Source of the DNA: CADEED01 sp035525785
GTDB lineage: Bacteria > Pseudomonadota > Gammaproteobacteria > Steroidobacterales > Steroidobacteraceae
Assembly (NCBI GenBank): GCA_035525785.1
Contig: DATLDQ010000130.1
Location: 1 to 58,260 of the forward strand
DNA length: 58,260 bases
Direction of reading: 5' to 3'
Position numbers and translations under genes: made by a program. Below the pieces are notes generated by a model that saw nothing but the letters and a program-made list of their open reading frames with translations, did not search any database and was not told where the DNA came from. Numbering within the stretch: position 1 is the stretch's first letter; each line of letters begins with the position of its first letter. Shown piece by piece: positions 8,041-20,034 of this stretch.

Positions 8041-8547
8041 ATGGGTTCTACGGTGGATTCCCCCGAACTGCAGCGTCTTCGCGCCGCCATCGCGCGCGAG
8101 CCGGCCAACGCCGAGCTGCGTTACTTGTTAGGCGCGGAGCTCGCGCAATGCCGCGAGTACCCGGAAGCGGTTGCCGCCATGCACACCGCGCTCGACATCA
8201 ATCCCAAGCTGCACTTCGCGCGCCTGCAACTCGGCTTGCTGTACCTCACGATGTCGCAGCCCGATCACTCGCTCGCTGTCTGGGCGCCGCTCGAAGAACT
8301 CGACGAGACCGCCGCGCTGAAGGCGTTCAAGCGCGGGCTCGAAGCGTTGATCCGCGATGATTTCCCGACCTGCATCGGTTATCTGCAGCAGGGAATCGAC
8401 CTCAACAAGCACAACACCACGCTGAACGACGACATGACCCAGCTGATCGCACGCGTGCGAGACGGCAGTGTCATCGGTCCGGCGCCGGTGCAGACTCCGA
8501 CGGGCGATTTCAAGCGCTACGGCGAGCCGGCGAAGACACGCCACTAG
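8041..8547 (+). CDS. Tetratricopeptide-repeat protein
   Basis: A 168-residue cytoplasmic protein. Residues about 8-75 form TPR-like helix pairs (RLRAAIAREPANAELRYLLG, EYPEAVAAMHTALDINPKLH, FARLQLGLLYLTM), followed by further helical repeats to about residue 140 (ALKAFKRGLEALIRDDFPTC). The tail is short and polar. TPR domains bind partner proteins; nothing indicates which. The start at 8041 is chosen over an in-frame ATG at 7963 because the 26 extra residues look non-coding and a -10-like box ends 6 nt upstream of 8041. The next gene, a Rieske oxygenase, has its own -10-like box, so the two need not be co-transcribed. Confidence 0.75.
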   Translation: MGSTVDSPELQRLRAAIAREPANAELRYLLGAELAQCREYPEAVAAMHTALDINPKLHFARLQLGLLYLTMSQPDHSLAVWAPLEELDETAALKAFKRGLEALIRDDFPTCIGYLQQGIDLNKHNTTLNDDMTQLIARVRDGSVIGPAPVQTPTGDFKRYGEPAKTRH

Positions 8548-8576
8548 GGTTCGCCGCCAGTCCGCCCTTCTTGGGC

Positions 8577-8582
8577 TAGACT
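8577..8582 (+). promoter_or_regulatory. Candidate -10 box of a leaderless promoter
   Basis: TAGACT ends exactly 6 nt before the ATG at 8589 of the Rieske oxygenase gene. There is no Shine-Dalgarno sequence in between. Same geometry as the boxes at 8029, 13215 and 41486. Confidence 0.4.
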
Positions 8583-8588
8583 CGGCCC

Positions 8589-9761
8589 ATGTCGAATCCC
8601 GACGACTTCAGCCTGCCGTCGTGGGCCTATACGGACCCTGAATTCCTCGCGCTCGAGCGCGAACGCATCTTCAAGCCGTCCTGGCAGGTGATCTGCCACG
8701 TATCCGAGATCCCTCTCCCGGGCGACTACCAGGTCTTCGATTTTCTCGGCGAAATGCTGTTCGCCCTGCGCGGCAGCGACGGCCAGGTGCGCGCGTTTCA
8801 CAACGTCTGCCGCCATCGCGCGGCGCGTCTTCTCGACGGGCCTCGTGGGCACTGCACCCGCCGCATCATCTGCCCCTACCACGCCTGGTCGTACGACCTC
8901 GAAGGCAAGCTCGCGTCAGTGGGTGGCGACCGCAGCGCCTTCCCCGATTTCGACGTCTCGCGCGAATCGCTGGTGCCGGTCGAGATGGAAATCTACGCGG
9001 GCTTCGTATTCGCGCGCGTGAAGGGCCCGGCGAATGGCACGGCAAAGGGCAATAGCCCGAGCGTGCGCGAGATGCTCGCCCCCTATGCCGACGAGATCGC
9101 CGCGCACGAGTTCGAAAAGCTGGAGCCCATCGGTCGCGTGACCTTGCGCCCGCGCACCGTCAACTGGAAGAACGTCGGCGACAACTACTCCGACGCTCTG
9201 CACATCGCGGTCGCGCATCCCGGTCTCACGCGGTTGCTGGGCGCTAGCTACCGCGTCGAGTCGAAGGAATGGGTGGACCGCATGTCGGGTGAGCTGTCCG
9301 ACAAGCCGTCGAAGAACTGGGCCGAACGCATGTACCAGAAACACCTGCCCGACGCGCCGCATCTCGGTGACAAGCGCCGCTCGTGGGTGTACTTCAAGCT
9401 CTGGCCCAACTTCGCGTTCGATGTGTACCCGGACCAGGTCGACATCATGCAGTGGCTACCCGTGTCGCCGACCACCTGCCTGATCCGCGAGATCGGCTAT
9501 GCCAAGCCTGACGCACGGCGCGAGATGAAGGTGGCCCGCTACTGCAACTGGCGCATCAACCGTCAGGTGAATGCGGAAGACACCGTGCTCATCCAACGCG
9601 TGCAGGACGGCATGGCATCGGGCAGTTATCGTGTGGGCCCGCTCGCCGCGGGCGAAGTCGCGTTGCGCAGCTTCGGGTCACGGCTTCGCCAGCTGATCCC
9701 CGAGAGCAGCCGGCACGAAGCACCGGCAACCGGCTGGTCACGGTCCTCGGTGGCTGACTAG
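8589..9761 (+). CDS. Rieske non-heme iron oxygenase, alpha subunit type
   Basis: A 390-residue cytoplasmic oxygenase. The Rieske [2Fe-2S] site is Cys74-x-His76 (CRHRAARL) and Cys95-x2-His98 (CPYH). The mononuclear iron site is in NWKNVGDNYSDALHIAVAH, with His205 and His210 as ligands; the third, an Asp, should lie in the C-terminal domain. It would use electrons from a separate reductase, not encoded here, to hydroxylate or demethylate a small molecule. The stand-alone single-subunit layout and the size resemble the carnitine/choline/glycine-betaine monooxygenase branch more than ring-cleaving dioxygenases with a beta subunit, but the substrate cannot be read from sequence. The next gene, a permease, starts 6 nt after the stop and is probably co-transcribed. 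Confidence 0.85.
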   Translation: MSNPDDFSLPSWAYTDPEFLALERERIFKPSWQVICHVSEIPLPGDYQVFDFLGEMLFALRGSDGQVRAFHNVCRHRAARLLDGPRGHCTRRIICPYHAWSYDLEGKLASVGGDRSAFPDFDVSRESLVPVEMEIYAGFVFARVKGPANGTAKGNSPSVREMLAPYADEIAAHEFEKLEPIGRVTLRPRTVNWKNVGDNYSDALHIAVAHPGLTRLLGASYRVESKEWVDRMSGELSDKPSKNWAERMYQKHLPDAPHLGDKRRSWVYFKLWPNFAFDVYPDQVDIMQWLPVSPTTCLIREIGYAKPDARREMKVARYCNWRINRQVNAEDTVLIQRVQDGMASGSYRVGPLAAGEVALRSFGSRLRQLIPESSRHEAPATGWSRSSVAD

Positions 9762-9767
9762 CAACGC

Positions 9768-11120
9768 ATGACCGGTCATCGCAAGCTCGGACCGGTTCTC
9801 GCAACGATGATCGTCGCCGGCAACATGGTCGGCTCGGGCATCTTCTTCCTGCCCGCGACGCTCGCCGGCGTCGGCAGCCTCACGATCCTCGGCTGGCTCA
9901 TCGGCACCGTCGGCGCGCTCGCCCTGGCGCTGCTGTTCAGCAAGCTGGCGCGGCGCAAACCGCTCGCGGGTGGCCCCGCGACCTACGCCTTCGATGCGTT
10001 CGGACGGTTCTGGGGCTCGCAATCGAGTCTGTGGTACTGGGCCGCGTGCCTCATCGGCAACGTGGCCATCGCCACCGCGGCGTCGAGTTATCTCGCGACG
10101 TTCTTCGGACTCGACGCCGGACCGGTCCCAGGCGCGCTCTTCACCGTGCTGCTGCTGTGGCTGGTAACCGTGGTGAACATGATCAGCCCTCGGTTCGTCG
10201 GGCAGTTCGATGGCCTCCTGCTCATCGTCGGCCTGATCCCGCTGCTGCTGGTCGTTACCGTGGGCTGGGCGTCGTTCGATGCGGCGCAGTTCAGCGCCTC
10301 CTGGAACGTGAGCGGCGAGCCGCTCTACAAGGCGCTGCCGAATTCACTGGCGCTCGTGTTCTGGGCATTCACCGGGCTCGAGAGCGCCTCGGTCGCCGCG
10401 GCGGTCGTCGACGATCCGGAGCGTAACGTGCCCATCGCGACGATGGCCGGCGTGCTGATCGCGGCGCTGCTCTACATCGGCGCGAGCATCGCGATCTTCG
10501 GCATCGCGCCGGCTGCCGACATCGCCGCGTCCGGTGCACCCTTCGCGCTCGCCGCCGCGAAGATGCTCGGGCCCGCGGCCGGACCGCTGGTGGCGCTGTT
10601 CGGCGGGTTGAAGGCACTGGGTACGCTTGCCGGCTGGGTGCTCATGACGGCGCAGGTGAGCCGCGCGGCCGCGGACCACGGCCTCCTGCCGCAGATGTTC
10701 GCGCGGACGCGGGCTGGCGACACGCCGGTCGCCGGGCTCGTCATTTCCGGCCTGATCGGCACGGCGGCCATCGTCATCACGATCGCGCCCACGCTGGGAA
10801 AGCAGTTCGGCTACCTGTCCGAAGCGTCGACGCTGTTCGCACTGCTGACCTACCTCGGCGCCTGTGCCGCCGCGCTGCGGTATCGCCGCATGGGCGTGCG
10901 CGGCGAGACCGGCCTCGCGGTGATCGGCGCGGTGTTCTGCATCGCCGTGATCGCGTTGTCCACCAAGCCCGTGCTCAAGGCGTTCTTGATCAGCCTGGGC
11001 GCCTTCGCTGTGTTGTACCTGCCACTGTCGCGCCGCAAGTATCGGTTGCCGGACCCGTTGGTACGCACGGGCGAGGTCGCGAAACTGCGCGAACGTTACG
11101 ACGATCCCGAAACGCGCTGA
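9768..11120 (+). CDS. APC-superfamily amino acid permease or antiporter
   Basis: A 450-residue inner-membrane transporter with about 12 hydrophobic helices. TM1 carries AGNMVGSGIFFLPATLAG, the broken-helix GSGxF substrate motif, close to the basic amino-acid/polyamine antiporter group (AdiC, PotE and CadB relatives). TM6 has VFWAFTGLESASVAAAVVDD, also typical of that group. It starts 6 nt after the Rieske oxygenase stop, so the pair may import a substrate (an amine or betaine) and oxidise it; that link is inferred from spacing only. It is convergent with frmB, with only 3 nt between the stops and no terminator visible. Confidence 0.85.
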   Translation: MTGHRKLGPVLATMIVAGNMVGSGIFFLPATLAGVGSLTILGWLIGTVGALALALLFSKLARRKPLAGGPATYAFDAFGRFWGSQSSLWYWAACLIGNVAIATAASSYLATFFGLDAGPVPGALFTVLLLWLVTVVNMISPRFVGQFDGLLLIVGLIPLLLVVTVGWASFDAAQFSASWNVSGEPLYKALPNSLALVFWAFTGLESASVAAAVVDDPERNVPIATMAGVLIAALLYIGASIAIFGIAPAADIAASGAPFALAAAKMLGPAAGPLVALFGGLKALGTLAGWVLMTAQVSRAAADHGLLPQMFARTRAGDTPVAGLVISGLIGTAAIVITIAPTLGKQFGYLSEASTLFALLTYLGACAAALRYRRMGVRGETGLAVIGAVFCIAVIALSTKPVLKAFLISLGAFAVLYLPLSRRKYRLPDPLVRTGEVAKLRERYDDPETR

Positions 11121-11123
11121 CCT

Positions 11124-11984
11124 TCAGGCATTCAGCCGCGTCGCATGCCACTCGAGGTGGCTCGCGATGAACGTCTGGATGAAGAAGTACCCGTGGTCAT
11201 ACCCCTCACGCAGGTTCAACGTGAACGGCTGCCCCGCGTCCTTGCAGGCCGCCTCCAACAAGCCCGGTTTCAGTTGCTCGGCGAGGAATTTGTCGGCCGT
11301 GCCCTGGTCGACGAGTATGCCGCTCGCGAACCTGTGCCCGGTCTTCACGAGCTCGGTCGCGTCGTACTGCGACCATGCGGCGCGATAGGCGCCGAGATAG
11401 CCCGAGAACGCCTTCACACCCCAGGGGCTCTGGATCGGAGCCGAGATCGGCGCGAACGCCGACAGCGATCGGTACCTGTCAGGGTTCTTGAGCCCGATGG
11501 TCAGCGCACCGTGCCCGCCCATGGAGTGCCCGAAGATCCCGCTGCGTGCGGTGTCCGCCTGGAAGTTCGCGGCGATGATCCCCGGCAGCTCGTCCACGAC
11601 GTACCGATACATGTGGTAGTGCCTCGACCATGGCGCCTCGGTGGCTTCGAGGTAGAAGCCCGCGGCGATGCCGAAATCCCAGCTCTCGCGATCGCCGGGT
11701 AGTTGGACGCGCGGGCTCGTGTCGGGCGCCACGAGCATGAGCCCGTGGCGCGCCGCGTGCTCGAGGGCGCAGGCCTTGGTGACGAAGGTCTCCTCGGTGC
11801 ACGTGAGCCCGGCGAGGTAGTACAGCACCGGCACCAGGCCCTGCGCCGCCTGCGGTGGCGTGAACACCGCAAACTTCATGTCGCAGTCGTTCACCCAAGA
11901 GGGATGCTGGTAGTAACCGAGCTCCCCGCCGTGACAGGCATGCTTCGCGATCGTCGCGACGATGGTTCGATTTGCCGGGGTCAT
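11124..11984 (-). CDS. frmB: S-formylglutathione hydrolase
   Basis: A 286-residue esterase of the esterase D family that hydrolyses S-formylglutathione to formate and glutathione, the second step of glutathione-dependent formaldehyde removal. Seen: YYLAGLTCTEETFVTKA (oxyanion region), the nucleophile Ser154 in FGHSMGGHGAL, and HGYFFIQTFIASH with the catalytic His near the C-terminus. Length is normal for the family. It follows the class III alcohol dehydrogenase by 13 nt on the same strand, the usual operon for this pathway. Confidence 0.95.
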   Translation of the reverse strand: MTPANRTIVATIAKHACHGGELGYYQHPSWVNDCDMKFAVFTPPQAAQGLVPVLYYLAGLTCTEETFVTKACALEHAARHGLMLVAPDTSPRVQLPGDRESWDFGIAAGFYLEATEAPWSRHYHMYRYVVDELPGIIAANFQADTARSGIFGHSMGGHGALTIGLKNPDRYRSLSAFAPISAPIQSPWGVKAFSGYLGAYRAAWSQYDATELVKTGHRFASGILVDQGTADKFLAEQLKPGLLEAACKDAGQPFTLNLREGYDHGYFFIQTFIASHLEWHATRLNA

Positions 11985-11997
11985 CGTAGTCAGTCGA

Positions 11998-13107
11998 TCA
12001 GAACGTGATCACCGAACGGATGGATTCACCCCTGTGCATGAGATCGAAAGCGTCGTTGATCTTCGCGAGCGGCATCACGTGGGTGATGAGGTCGTCGATG
12101 TTGATCTTCTTGTCCATGTACCAGTCGACGATCTTCGGCACGTCGGTGCGGCCGCGCGCGCCGCCGAAGGCCGTGCCCTTCCACACGCGGCCCGTCACCA
12201 GCTGGAACGGACGCGTCTTGATTTCCTGACCCGAGCCGGCGACACCGATGATCACCGACACACCCCAGCCGCGATGGCAGCACTCGAGCGCCTGGCGCAT
12301 GAGATCCACGTGGCCCACGCACTCGAAGCTGTAGTCGGCGCCACCGTCGGTGAGCGAAACGAGATAGGGCACGAGGTCGCCCTGCACTTCCTTCGGGTTC
12401 ACGAAATGCGTCATGCCGAATTTCTCGGCCATGGCCTTGCGCGCAGGGTTGATGTCGACGCCGATGATCTTGTTGGCGCCCGCCATGCGCGCGCCCTGGA
12501 TCACGTTGAGGCCGATGCCGCCGAGCCCGAACACCACGACGTTCGCGCCCGGCTCGACCTTCGCGGTGTTGATCACCGCGCCGATGCCCGTGGTGACGCC
12601 GCAGCCGATGTAGCAGATCTTTTCGAACGGCGCGTCCTCGCGGACCTTGGCGAGCGCGATCTCGGGCAGCACGGTGTAGTTGGAGAACGTGCTGCATCCC
12701 ATGTAGTGATGCACCTTCTCGCCGTTGATCGAGAAACGGCTGGTGCCATCGGGCATCACGCCCTGGCCCTGTGTCGCGCGAATGGCGGTACACAGGTTGG
12801 TCTTGTGCGAAGTGCACGACTTGCAGTTGCGGCACTCCGGCGTGTAGAGCGGGATGACGTGGTCGCCCTTCTTCAGCGTGCTGACGCCGGGGCCCACGTC
12901 GACCACGACTCCCGCGCCTTCGTGGCCGAAGATCACGGGGAACAGGCCTTCCGGGTCGCCGCCGGAGCGGGTGAATTCATCCGTGTGGCAGACGCCGGTC
13001 GCCTTGATCTCGACCAGCACCTCGCCGGCTCTCGGCCCCGCGAGGTCGACTTCGAGCACTTCGAGAGGTTGGCCGGCCTTCCAGGCGACGGCTGCGCGGG
13101 TCTTCAT
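11998..13107 (-). CDS. frmA: S-(hydroxymethyl)glutathione dehydrogenase (class III alcohol dehydrogenase)
   Basis: A 369-residue zinc enzyme that oxidises the formaldehyde-glutathione adduct to S-formylglutathione with NAD+. The catalytic zinc site uses Cys40 (ATGVCHTDE) and His62/Glu63 (FGHEGAG). The structural zinc site is the Cys92, Cys95, Cys98, Cys106 cluster (ECRNCKSCTSHKTNLC). The Rossmann motif is VFGLGGIGLNVI, and the C-terminus ends RSVITF as in the family. GAAGGGG precedes the ATG. It heads the operon with frmB. A TAGTAT box about 40 nt upstream is a plausible -10. It is divergent from a methyltransferase gene. Confidence 0.95.
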   Translation of the reverse strand: MKTRAAVAWKAGQPLEVLEVDLAGPRAGEVLVEIKATGVCHTDEFTRSGGDPEGLFPVIFGHEGAGVVVDVGPGVSTLKKGDHVIPLYTPECRNCKSCTSHKTNLCTAIRATQGQGVMPDGTSRFSINGEKVHHYMGCSTFSNYTVLPEIALAKVREDAPFEKICYIGCGVTTGIGAVINTAKVEPGANVVVFGLGGIGLNVIQGARMAGANKIIGVDINPARKAMAEKFGMTHFVNPKEVQGDLVPYLVSLTDGGADYSFECVGHVDLMRQALECCHRGWGVSVIIGVAGSGQEIKTRPFQLVTGRVWKGTAFGGARGRTDVPKIVDWYMDKKINIDDLITHVMPLAKINDAFDLMHRGESIRSVITF

Positions 13108-13214
13108 CGTTCAGGCCCCTTCGTTGGAGCGGCCGATACTACGCCGGCCGCCGCAAATTCCGCCACCACCGCCATGCTAACAACTCCGTCAGTGTGCAGG
13201 ATCGGAGCGGTCAG

Positions 13215-13220
13215 TATAGT
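13215..13220 (+). promoter_or_regulatory. Candidate -10 box of a leaderless promoter
   Basis: TATAGT, five of six matches to the sigma-70 consensus, ends exactly 6 nt before the ATG at 13227. No ribosome site lies between. The -35 region is weak. Confidence 0.45.
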
Positions 13221-13226
13221 CATCGC

Positions 13227-13994
13227 ATGAGCGACCTCCATCCCACCGCCGCGCAAGGCTACGGCCAGGGCGCGAACATCTATGCGCGCGGCCGGCCGGA
13301 CTTTCCACCCCAGGCGCTCGAGTGGCTTCGGCAGGACCTCGGCATCGGACCGGGAAGCATCACCCTGGAGCTCGGCGCGGGCACGGGCAAGTTCACCAGA
13401 CTCCTCGCGAAGACGGGCACCGATGTCATCGCCGTCGAGCCGGTGGCGGCCATGCTCGCGCAATTGTCCGCGGAAATGCCTGGCATACGCGCGCTCCGCG
13501 CCAGCGCGCAGAGCCTGCCACTGGCGGATGCCTCGGTCGATTGCGCGATCTGCGCGCAGTCATTCCACTGGTTCGCGACGGCGGCGGCCGTTGCCGAGAT
13601 CCGTCGCGTGTTGAGACCGGGTGGTGCGCTCGGACTCATCTGGAACGTGCGCGTTCAATCCGTTTCCTGGGTGTCTGAGTTGACCCGTCTCATCGACCGG
13701 CATGAAGGCGACGCGCCGCGCTACGACGATGGCGAATGGCGGAAGGAATTCCCGGCGCCAGGCTTCGGTGTAATGCGCGAGAGATCGCTCCCGCATCTGC
13801 ATACGGGCAGTGCCGAGCAGGTCATCGTCGACCGCATGGCTTCCGTCAGCTTCATCGCCGCGTTACCCGAGACCGAGAAGCGCGTATTGCTCGACCAGGT
13901 TCGCGCACTGATCGACCGCACGCCTGAGCTCGCCGGCCAATCGGCCGTCAGCATGCCTTATGAGACGCGGATGTACTGGTGCCGCGCGGTCTGA
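13227..13994 (+). CDS. Class I SAM-dependent methyltransferase
   Basis: A 255-residue methyltransferase of the Methyltransf_11 type. Motif I is LELGAGTGKFTRLLA, followed by the acidic ribose contact VIAVEPVAAML and the post-motif VDCAICAQSFHWFAT, where HWF is common in UbiE/trans-aconitate methyltransferase-like members. LRPGGALGLIWNVR is the next strand. The ATG at 13227 is preferred to a TTG-type start 33 nt upstream because of the TATAGT box and the SAM-domain boundary. The gene is divergent from frmA and convergent with the small membrane protein. The acceptor molecule is unknown. Confidence 0.85.
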   Translation: MSDLHPTAAQGYGQGANIYARGRPDFPPQALEWLRQDLGIGPGSITLELGAGTGKFTRLLAKTGTDVIAVEPVAAMLAQLSAEMPGIRALRASAQSLPLADASVDCAICAQSFHWFATAAAVAEIRRVLRPGGALGLIWNVRVQSVSWVSELTRLIDRHEGDAPRYDDGEWRKEFPAPGFGVMRERSLPHLHTGSAEQVIVDRMASVSFIAALPETEKRVLLDQVRALIDRTPELAGQSAVSMPYETRMYWCRAV

Positions 13995-14012
13995 CGACGG
14001 CGGGCTCCAGGC

Positions 14013-14372
14013 TCAACCACCACCGTGCCATTGCGCCGCGACGCGCGGGCGCCAGATCACCACGAAGTACACCAACGCCACCAGGTGCGCGCCGAAGAAG
14101 AGGGCCGAGCCCCAGAGCGCCGCATGATGCTGCGGCCGATGGCGGAAGAAATCACGGTACATGCGGATCCAGAACACGATGGCCGCGATGACGCTCCAGG
14201 TGCCGGCGGTGATGATGCGCAGCGGTATCTGCGTAGGATCGATCTCCGCGGTCAAGTCGAAGTGCGACAGCAACCACCAGACGTACACGAACGAGCCCAG
14301 CGTGGCGAGAGCCAGGAAGTGATCGAGGATCCATGCGGCCCTGGAAACTTCAGCTTGTCGATGTGTCGGCAC
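14013..14372 (-). CDS. Small membrane protein with three predicted helices
   Basis: A 119-residue protein. Hydrophobic stretches are at about residues 16-38 (FLALATLGSFVYVWWLL), 51-70 (IITAGTWSVIAAIVFWI) and 84-106 (LWGSALFFGAHLVALVYFVV). The C-terminus is basic (WRPRVAAQWHGGG). The start is GTG at 14372, with no clear alternative. It lies 48 nt downstream of edd on the same strand and may be the last gene of the glk-zwf-edd transcript. I do not recognise a function. The final W-R-P-R after the last helix recalls PLDc_N-like membrane segments, but that is a weak resemblance. Confidence 0.6.
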   Translation of the reverse strand: MPTHRQAEVSRAAWILDHFLALATLGSFVYVWWLLSHFDLTAEIDPTQIPLRIITAGTWSVIAAIVFWIRMYRDFFRHRPQHHAALWGSALFFGAHLVALVYFVVIWRPRVAAQWHGGG

Positions 14373-14420
14373 GGCGCCTCGCGCTGATGGACGCAGAAAT
14401 CCATTGCAATCGGCTTCAGA

Positions 14421-16235
<1,815 letters not shown>

Positions 16236-16239
16236 CGAA

Positions 16240-17699
<1,460 letters not shown>

Positions 17700-17703
<4 letters not shown>

Positions 17704-18743
17704 GAGTTGCGTAGCAGCCGTGCGGCGCCCAGCAACTCTACGTGCGGATGGGAGATGGTTTCCACCGGGACATTCCGCATGGACGGCGTGAACCGCCCCT
17801 TGTATTCGAACCCCTGGCGAACGCGGCGTTCGAGCGTGTCGCGGTCGAAATGCGCGAGCATGGCGCCGGAAATCAACACGCCCTGCCAGGCCCCGAGCGT
17901 GAGCGCGAGATCGCCGGCGAAAGCGCCCAGCACCTCGCAGAAGAGGCCTACGGCCTCGACGCAATTCTCGTCGCTGCCGTTGCCCGCCCGCGTGGTGATT
18001 TCAGCAGCGGGCAATTCGGGTACGTGCTGCCCGGCGATCTCGCTGAGCGCCGAATAGAGATTGGTGAGGCCGGCGCCCGACAACACGCGCTCGGCCGATA
18101 CGCGGCCGTATTTCTTGCGCAGCCAGCGCAACACTTCTATGGATTGTTCACTGGTGGGGGCGAAGCTCGCATGGCCGCCTTCGGTCGCGAGCACGCTGAT
18201 CGCGCCGTGGTTCGCGATGACGCCGCCGACGCCGAGGCCCGTGCCCACGCCGACGATGGCGCAGACACCCTGGCTCAGCGGCAATGGAATGCGCTGCTGC
18301 CCGATGGGCTTGAGATCCGCGCCGCGCAGCGCGCCGACGGCATGCCCCACGGCTTCGAAGTCGTTGATGATGCGCAGCTGCTGAAAACGCTGCGACTCGC
18401 TGAGCGCGCGGGCCGAGAACGACCAGCCGCTGTTGGTGAGCTGCACGCGGTCGGCATCGACGCGACCGGCGACCGCGACGGCGGCGCGGCTCAACGACGC
18501 GGGGATGCCGGGCGTGGCGCTGCGATAGTGCTGGGCGGCATGCGAGATGGATTCATGGGCGCGGACCGCGTAGCGGCGCACGCAATGCACATTGAGGGTA
18601 TGTTCGTCGGGCCCGCCAACGGCGATACCGAAGCGGATGTGCGTGCCACCAACGTCAGCCACGAGCCCCAGCACCGCGGAGTGATCGAAGTGTTCTCCGC
18701 CCGTTGAATCCGCGCTGGAAAGCGCCGTAGTTCCCGCCACCAT
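17700..18743 (-). CDS. glk: Glucokinase
   Basis: A 347-residue ATP-dependent glucokinase of the bacterial Glk family. LVADVGGTHIRFGIAVGG is the phosphate-binding loop; RIINDFEAVGHAVGAL contains the catalytic Asp in NDFEA; VGVGTGLGVGGVI and EGGHASFAPTSE are further family blocks. A GAAGGGAG ribosome site precedes the ATG. It is first in the operon and shares its upstream region with the divergent LacI-type regulator, including two candidate operators. It would phosphorylate glucose arriving without a PTS, consistent with the sugar permeases in this locus. Confidence 0.92.
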
Positions 18744-18819
18744 TCTCCCTTCAGAGCCCTCTTAGGCCCTCCGAGCGCCTCGTGGCACCCCAGAAAGCCG
18801 CGAAGATTGCGGCATGCAA

Positions 18820-18831
18820 GACAGCGCTGTC
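18820..18831. promoter_or_regulatory. Candidate LacI-family operator 1
   Basis: GACAGCGCTGTC is a perfect 12-bp palindrome with the central CG usual for LacI-family sites. It lies in the glk-lacI intergenic region, 77 nt upstream of the glk start. Confidence 0.6.
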
Positions 18832-18930
18832 AACCAACGGGGCAGCCGATGACCCCCCATTGTCCTGGGGGAAAGCGCGAGCCAATTAACCTAACGGGAA
18901 TTATTGCGTCCAGACGTGCGTGGGGGGTTT

Positions 18931-18942
18931 GACAACGCTGTC
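18931..18942. promoter_or_regulatory. Candidate LacI-family operator 2
   Basis: GACAACGCTGTC differs from the perfect palindrome at 18820 by one base. It lies 42 nt upstream of the regulator start. The two sites are 111 nt apart, centre to centre, close to ten and a half helical turns, which would allow looping and control of both divergent genes. The rest of the gap is AT-richer with no other clear element. Confidence 0.6.
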
Positions 18943-18983
18943 TGACAACAAGACAATTTTTGGCATTACAGGGGGACTTCAGT

Positions 18984-20000
18984 ATGGGACGCATAACGAT
19001 TCACGATGTCTCAAAGGCTGCGGGCGTGTCGATCAAGACCGTTTCGCGCGTGCTGAACAGCGAGCCGAACGTCCGCAGCGAGACACGCGCGCGGGTGCTC
19101 AAGCTGGTCGAAGAGCTCAACTATCACCCCAGCCTCTCCGCCCGGAGCCTCGCGGGCCGCAGCTCGAATCTCATCGGGCTCATCTATCAGAATCCGAGCG
19201 CCAACTACGTCGTCGACCTGCAGAAGGGCGCGCTCGAGCGCTGCCACACGCGCGGCTACCGGCTGCTGGTGCACCCCTGCGAGGGCAACGATCTTTCGAG
19301 CGTGCGCGACCTGGCCGGCCTCGTGCTCGAGTCGCACCTCGATGGCGTGGTGCTCGCGCCGCCGCTGTCCGACTCCACCGAAGTGCTCGCCGAGTTGCAG
19401 AAACATCGCATCCGCTTCGTGCGTATCGCTCCCACGGTCGATCTCGATGCTTATTCCTGCGTCTACATGAACGACGTGGCCGCGGCACGCGAGATGACCG
19501 AGTACCTCATCGCCCTCGGCCATGAACGCATTGGCTTCATCAACGGCCCGCCGGGACATCCGGTGACCGAGCAGCGCTACCTGGGTTACACGCTGGCGCT
19601 GCGATCGCACGGGCTCGACGTCGATCCGCAGCTGGTCGACCGCGGCGAATTCACCTTCGACTCGGGCCTCGCGGCCGCGCGCAGGCTGCTGAGCCGGGCC
19701 ACGCGGCCCACCGCCGTGTTCGCCAGCAATGACGACATGGCCGCCGGCACCATCATGGCGGCGCACGAAATGGGCCTCACGATCCCGAACCGCCTGTCGG
19801 TCGCCGGCTTCGACGACAGCTACGTGGCGCAGGTCATCTGGCCGCGGCTCACCACGGTCCACCAGCCGACTTACGAGATGGCGCACCAGGCGGCGGACAT
19901 GCTGTTCCGCTCGATGGGCGACGACCAGCCACCCAAGAGCCTGGAAATTCCGTACCGCATGGTGTGCCGGGAATCGACGGGGCCCCGCCCTTCGAATTGA
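18984..20000 (+). CDS. LacI-family transcriptional regulator
   Basis: A 338-residue regulator. The N-terminal HTH reads ITIHDVSKAAGVSIKTVSRV (about residues 4-23), followed by the hinge helix region (LSARSLAGRSS) and a periplasmic-binding-protein-like sensor domain (NLIGLIYQNPSANYV, AVFASNDDMAAGTIMAA, SVAGFDDSYVAQVIWPRLTT). The ATG at 18984 follows GGGGGAC at a good distance. It is divergent from glk-zwf-edd and convergent with the halogenase genes. The two palindromes in the shared upstream region are its likely sites. The effector is probably a sugar or sugar phosphate, not determinable here. Confidence 0.9.
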   Translation: MGRITIHDVSKAAGVSIKTVSRVLNSEPNVRSETRARVLKLVEELNYHPSLSARSLAGRSSNLIGLIYQNPSANYVVDLQKGALERCHTRGYRLLVHPCEGNDLSSVRDLAGLVLESHLDGVVLAPPLSDSTEVLAELQKHRIRFVRIAPTVDLDAYSCVYMNDVAAAREMTEYLIALGHERIGFINGPPGHPVTEQRYLGYTLALRSHGLDVDPQLVDRGEFTFDSGLAAARRLLSRATRPTAVFASNDDMAAGTIMAAHEMGLTIPNRLSVAGFDDSYVAQVIWPRLTTVHQPTYEMAHQAADMLFRSMGDDQPPKSLEIPYRMVCRESTGPRPSN

Positions 20001-20034
20001 CGGCGGCCGCCCGCGGGTCGGCTCCCGGGCTGCT

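Noticed and set aside
18744..18983. tRNA or small RNA gene in the glk-lacI gap
   Set aside because: No cloverleaf or conserved tRNA boxes; the gap is explained by promoters and two operators.
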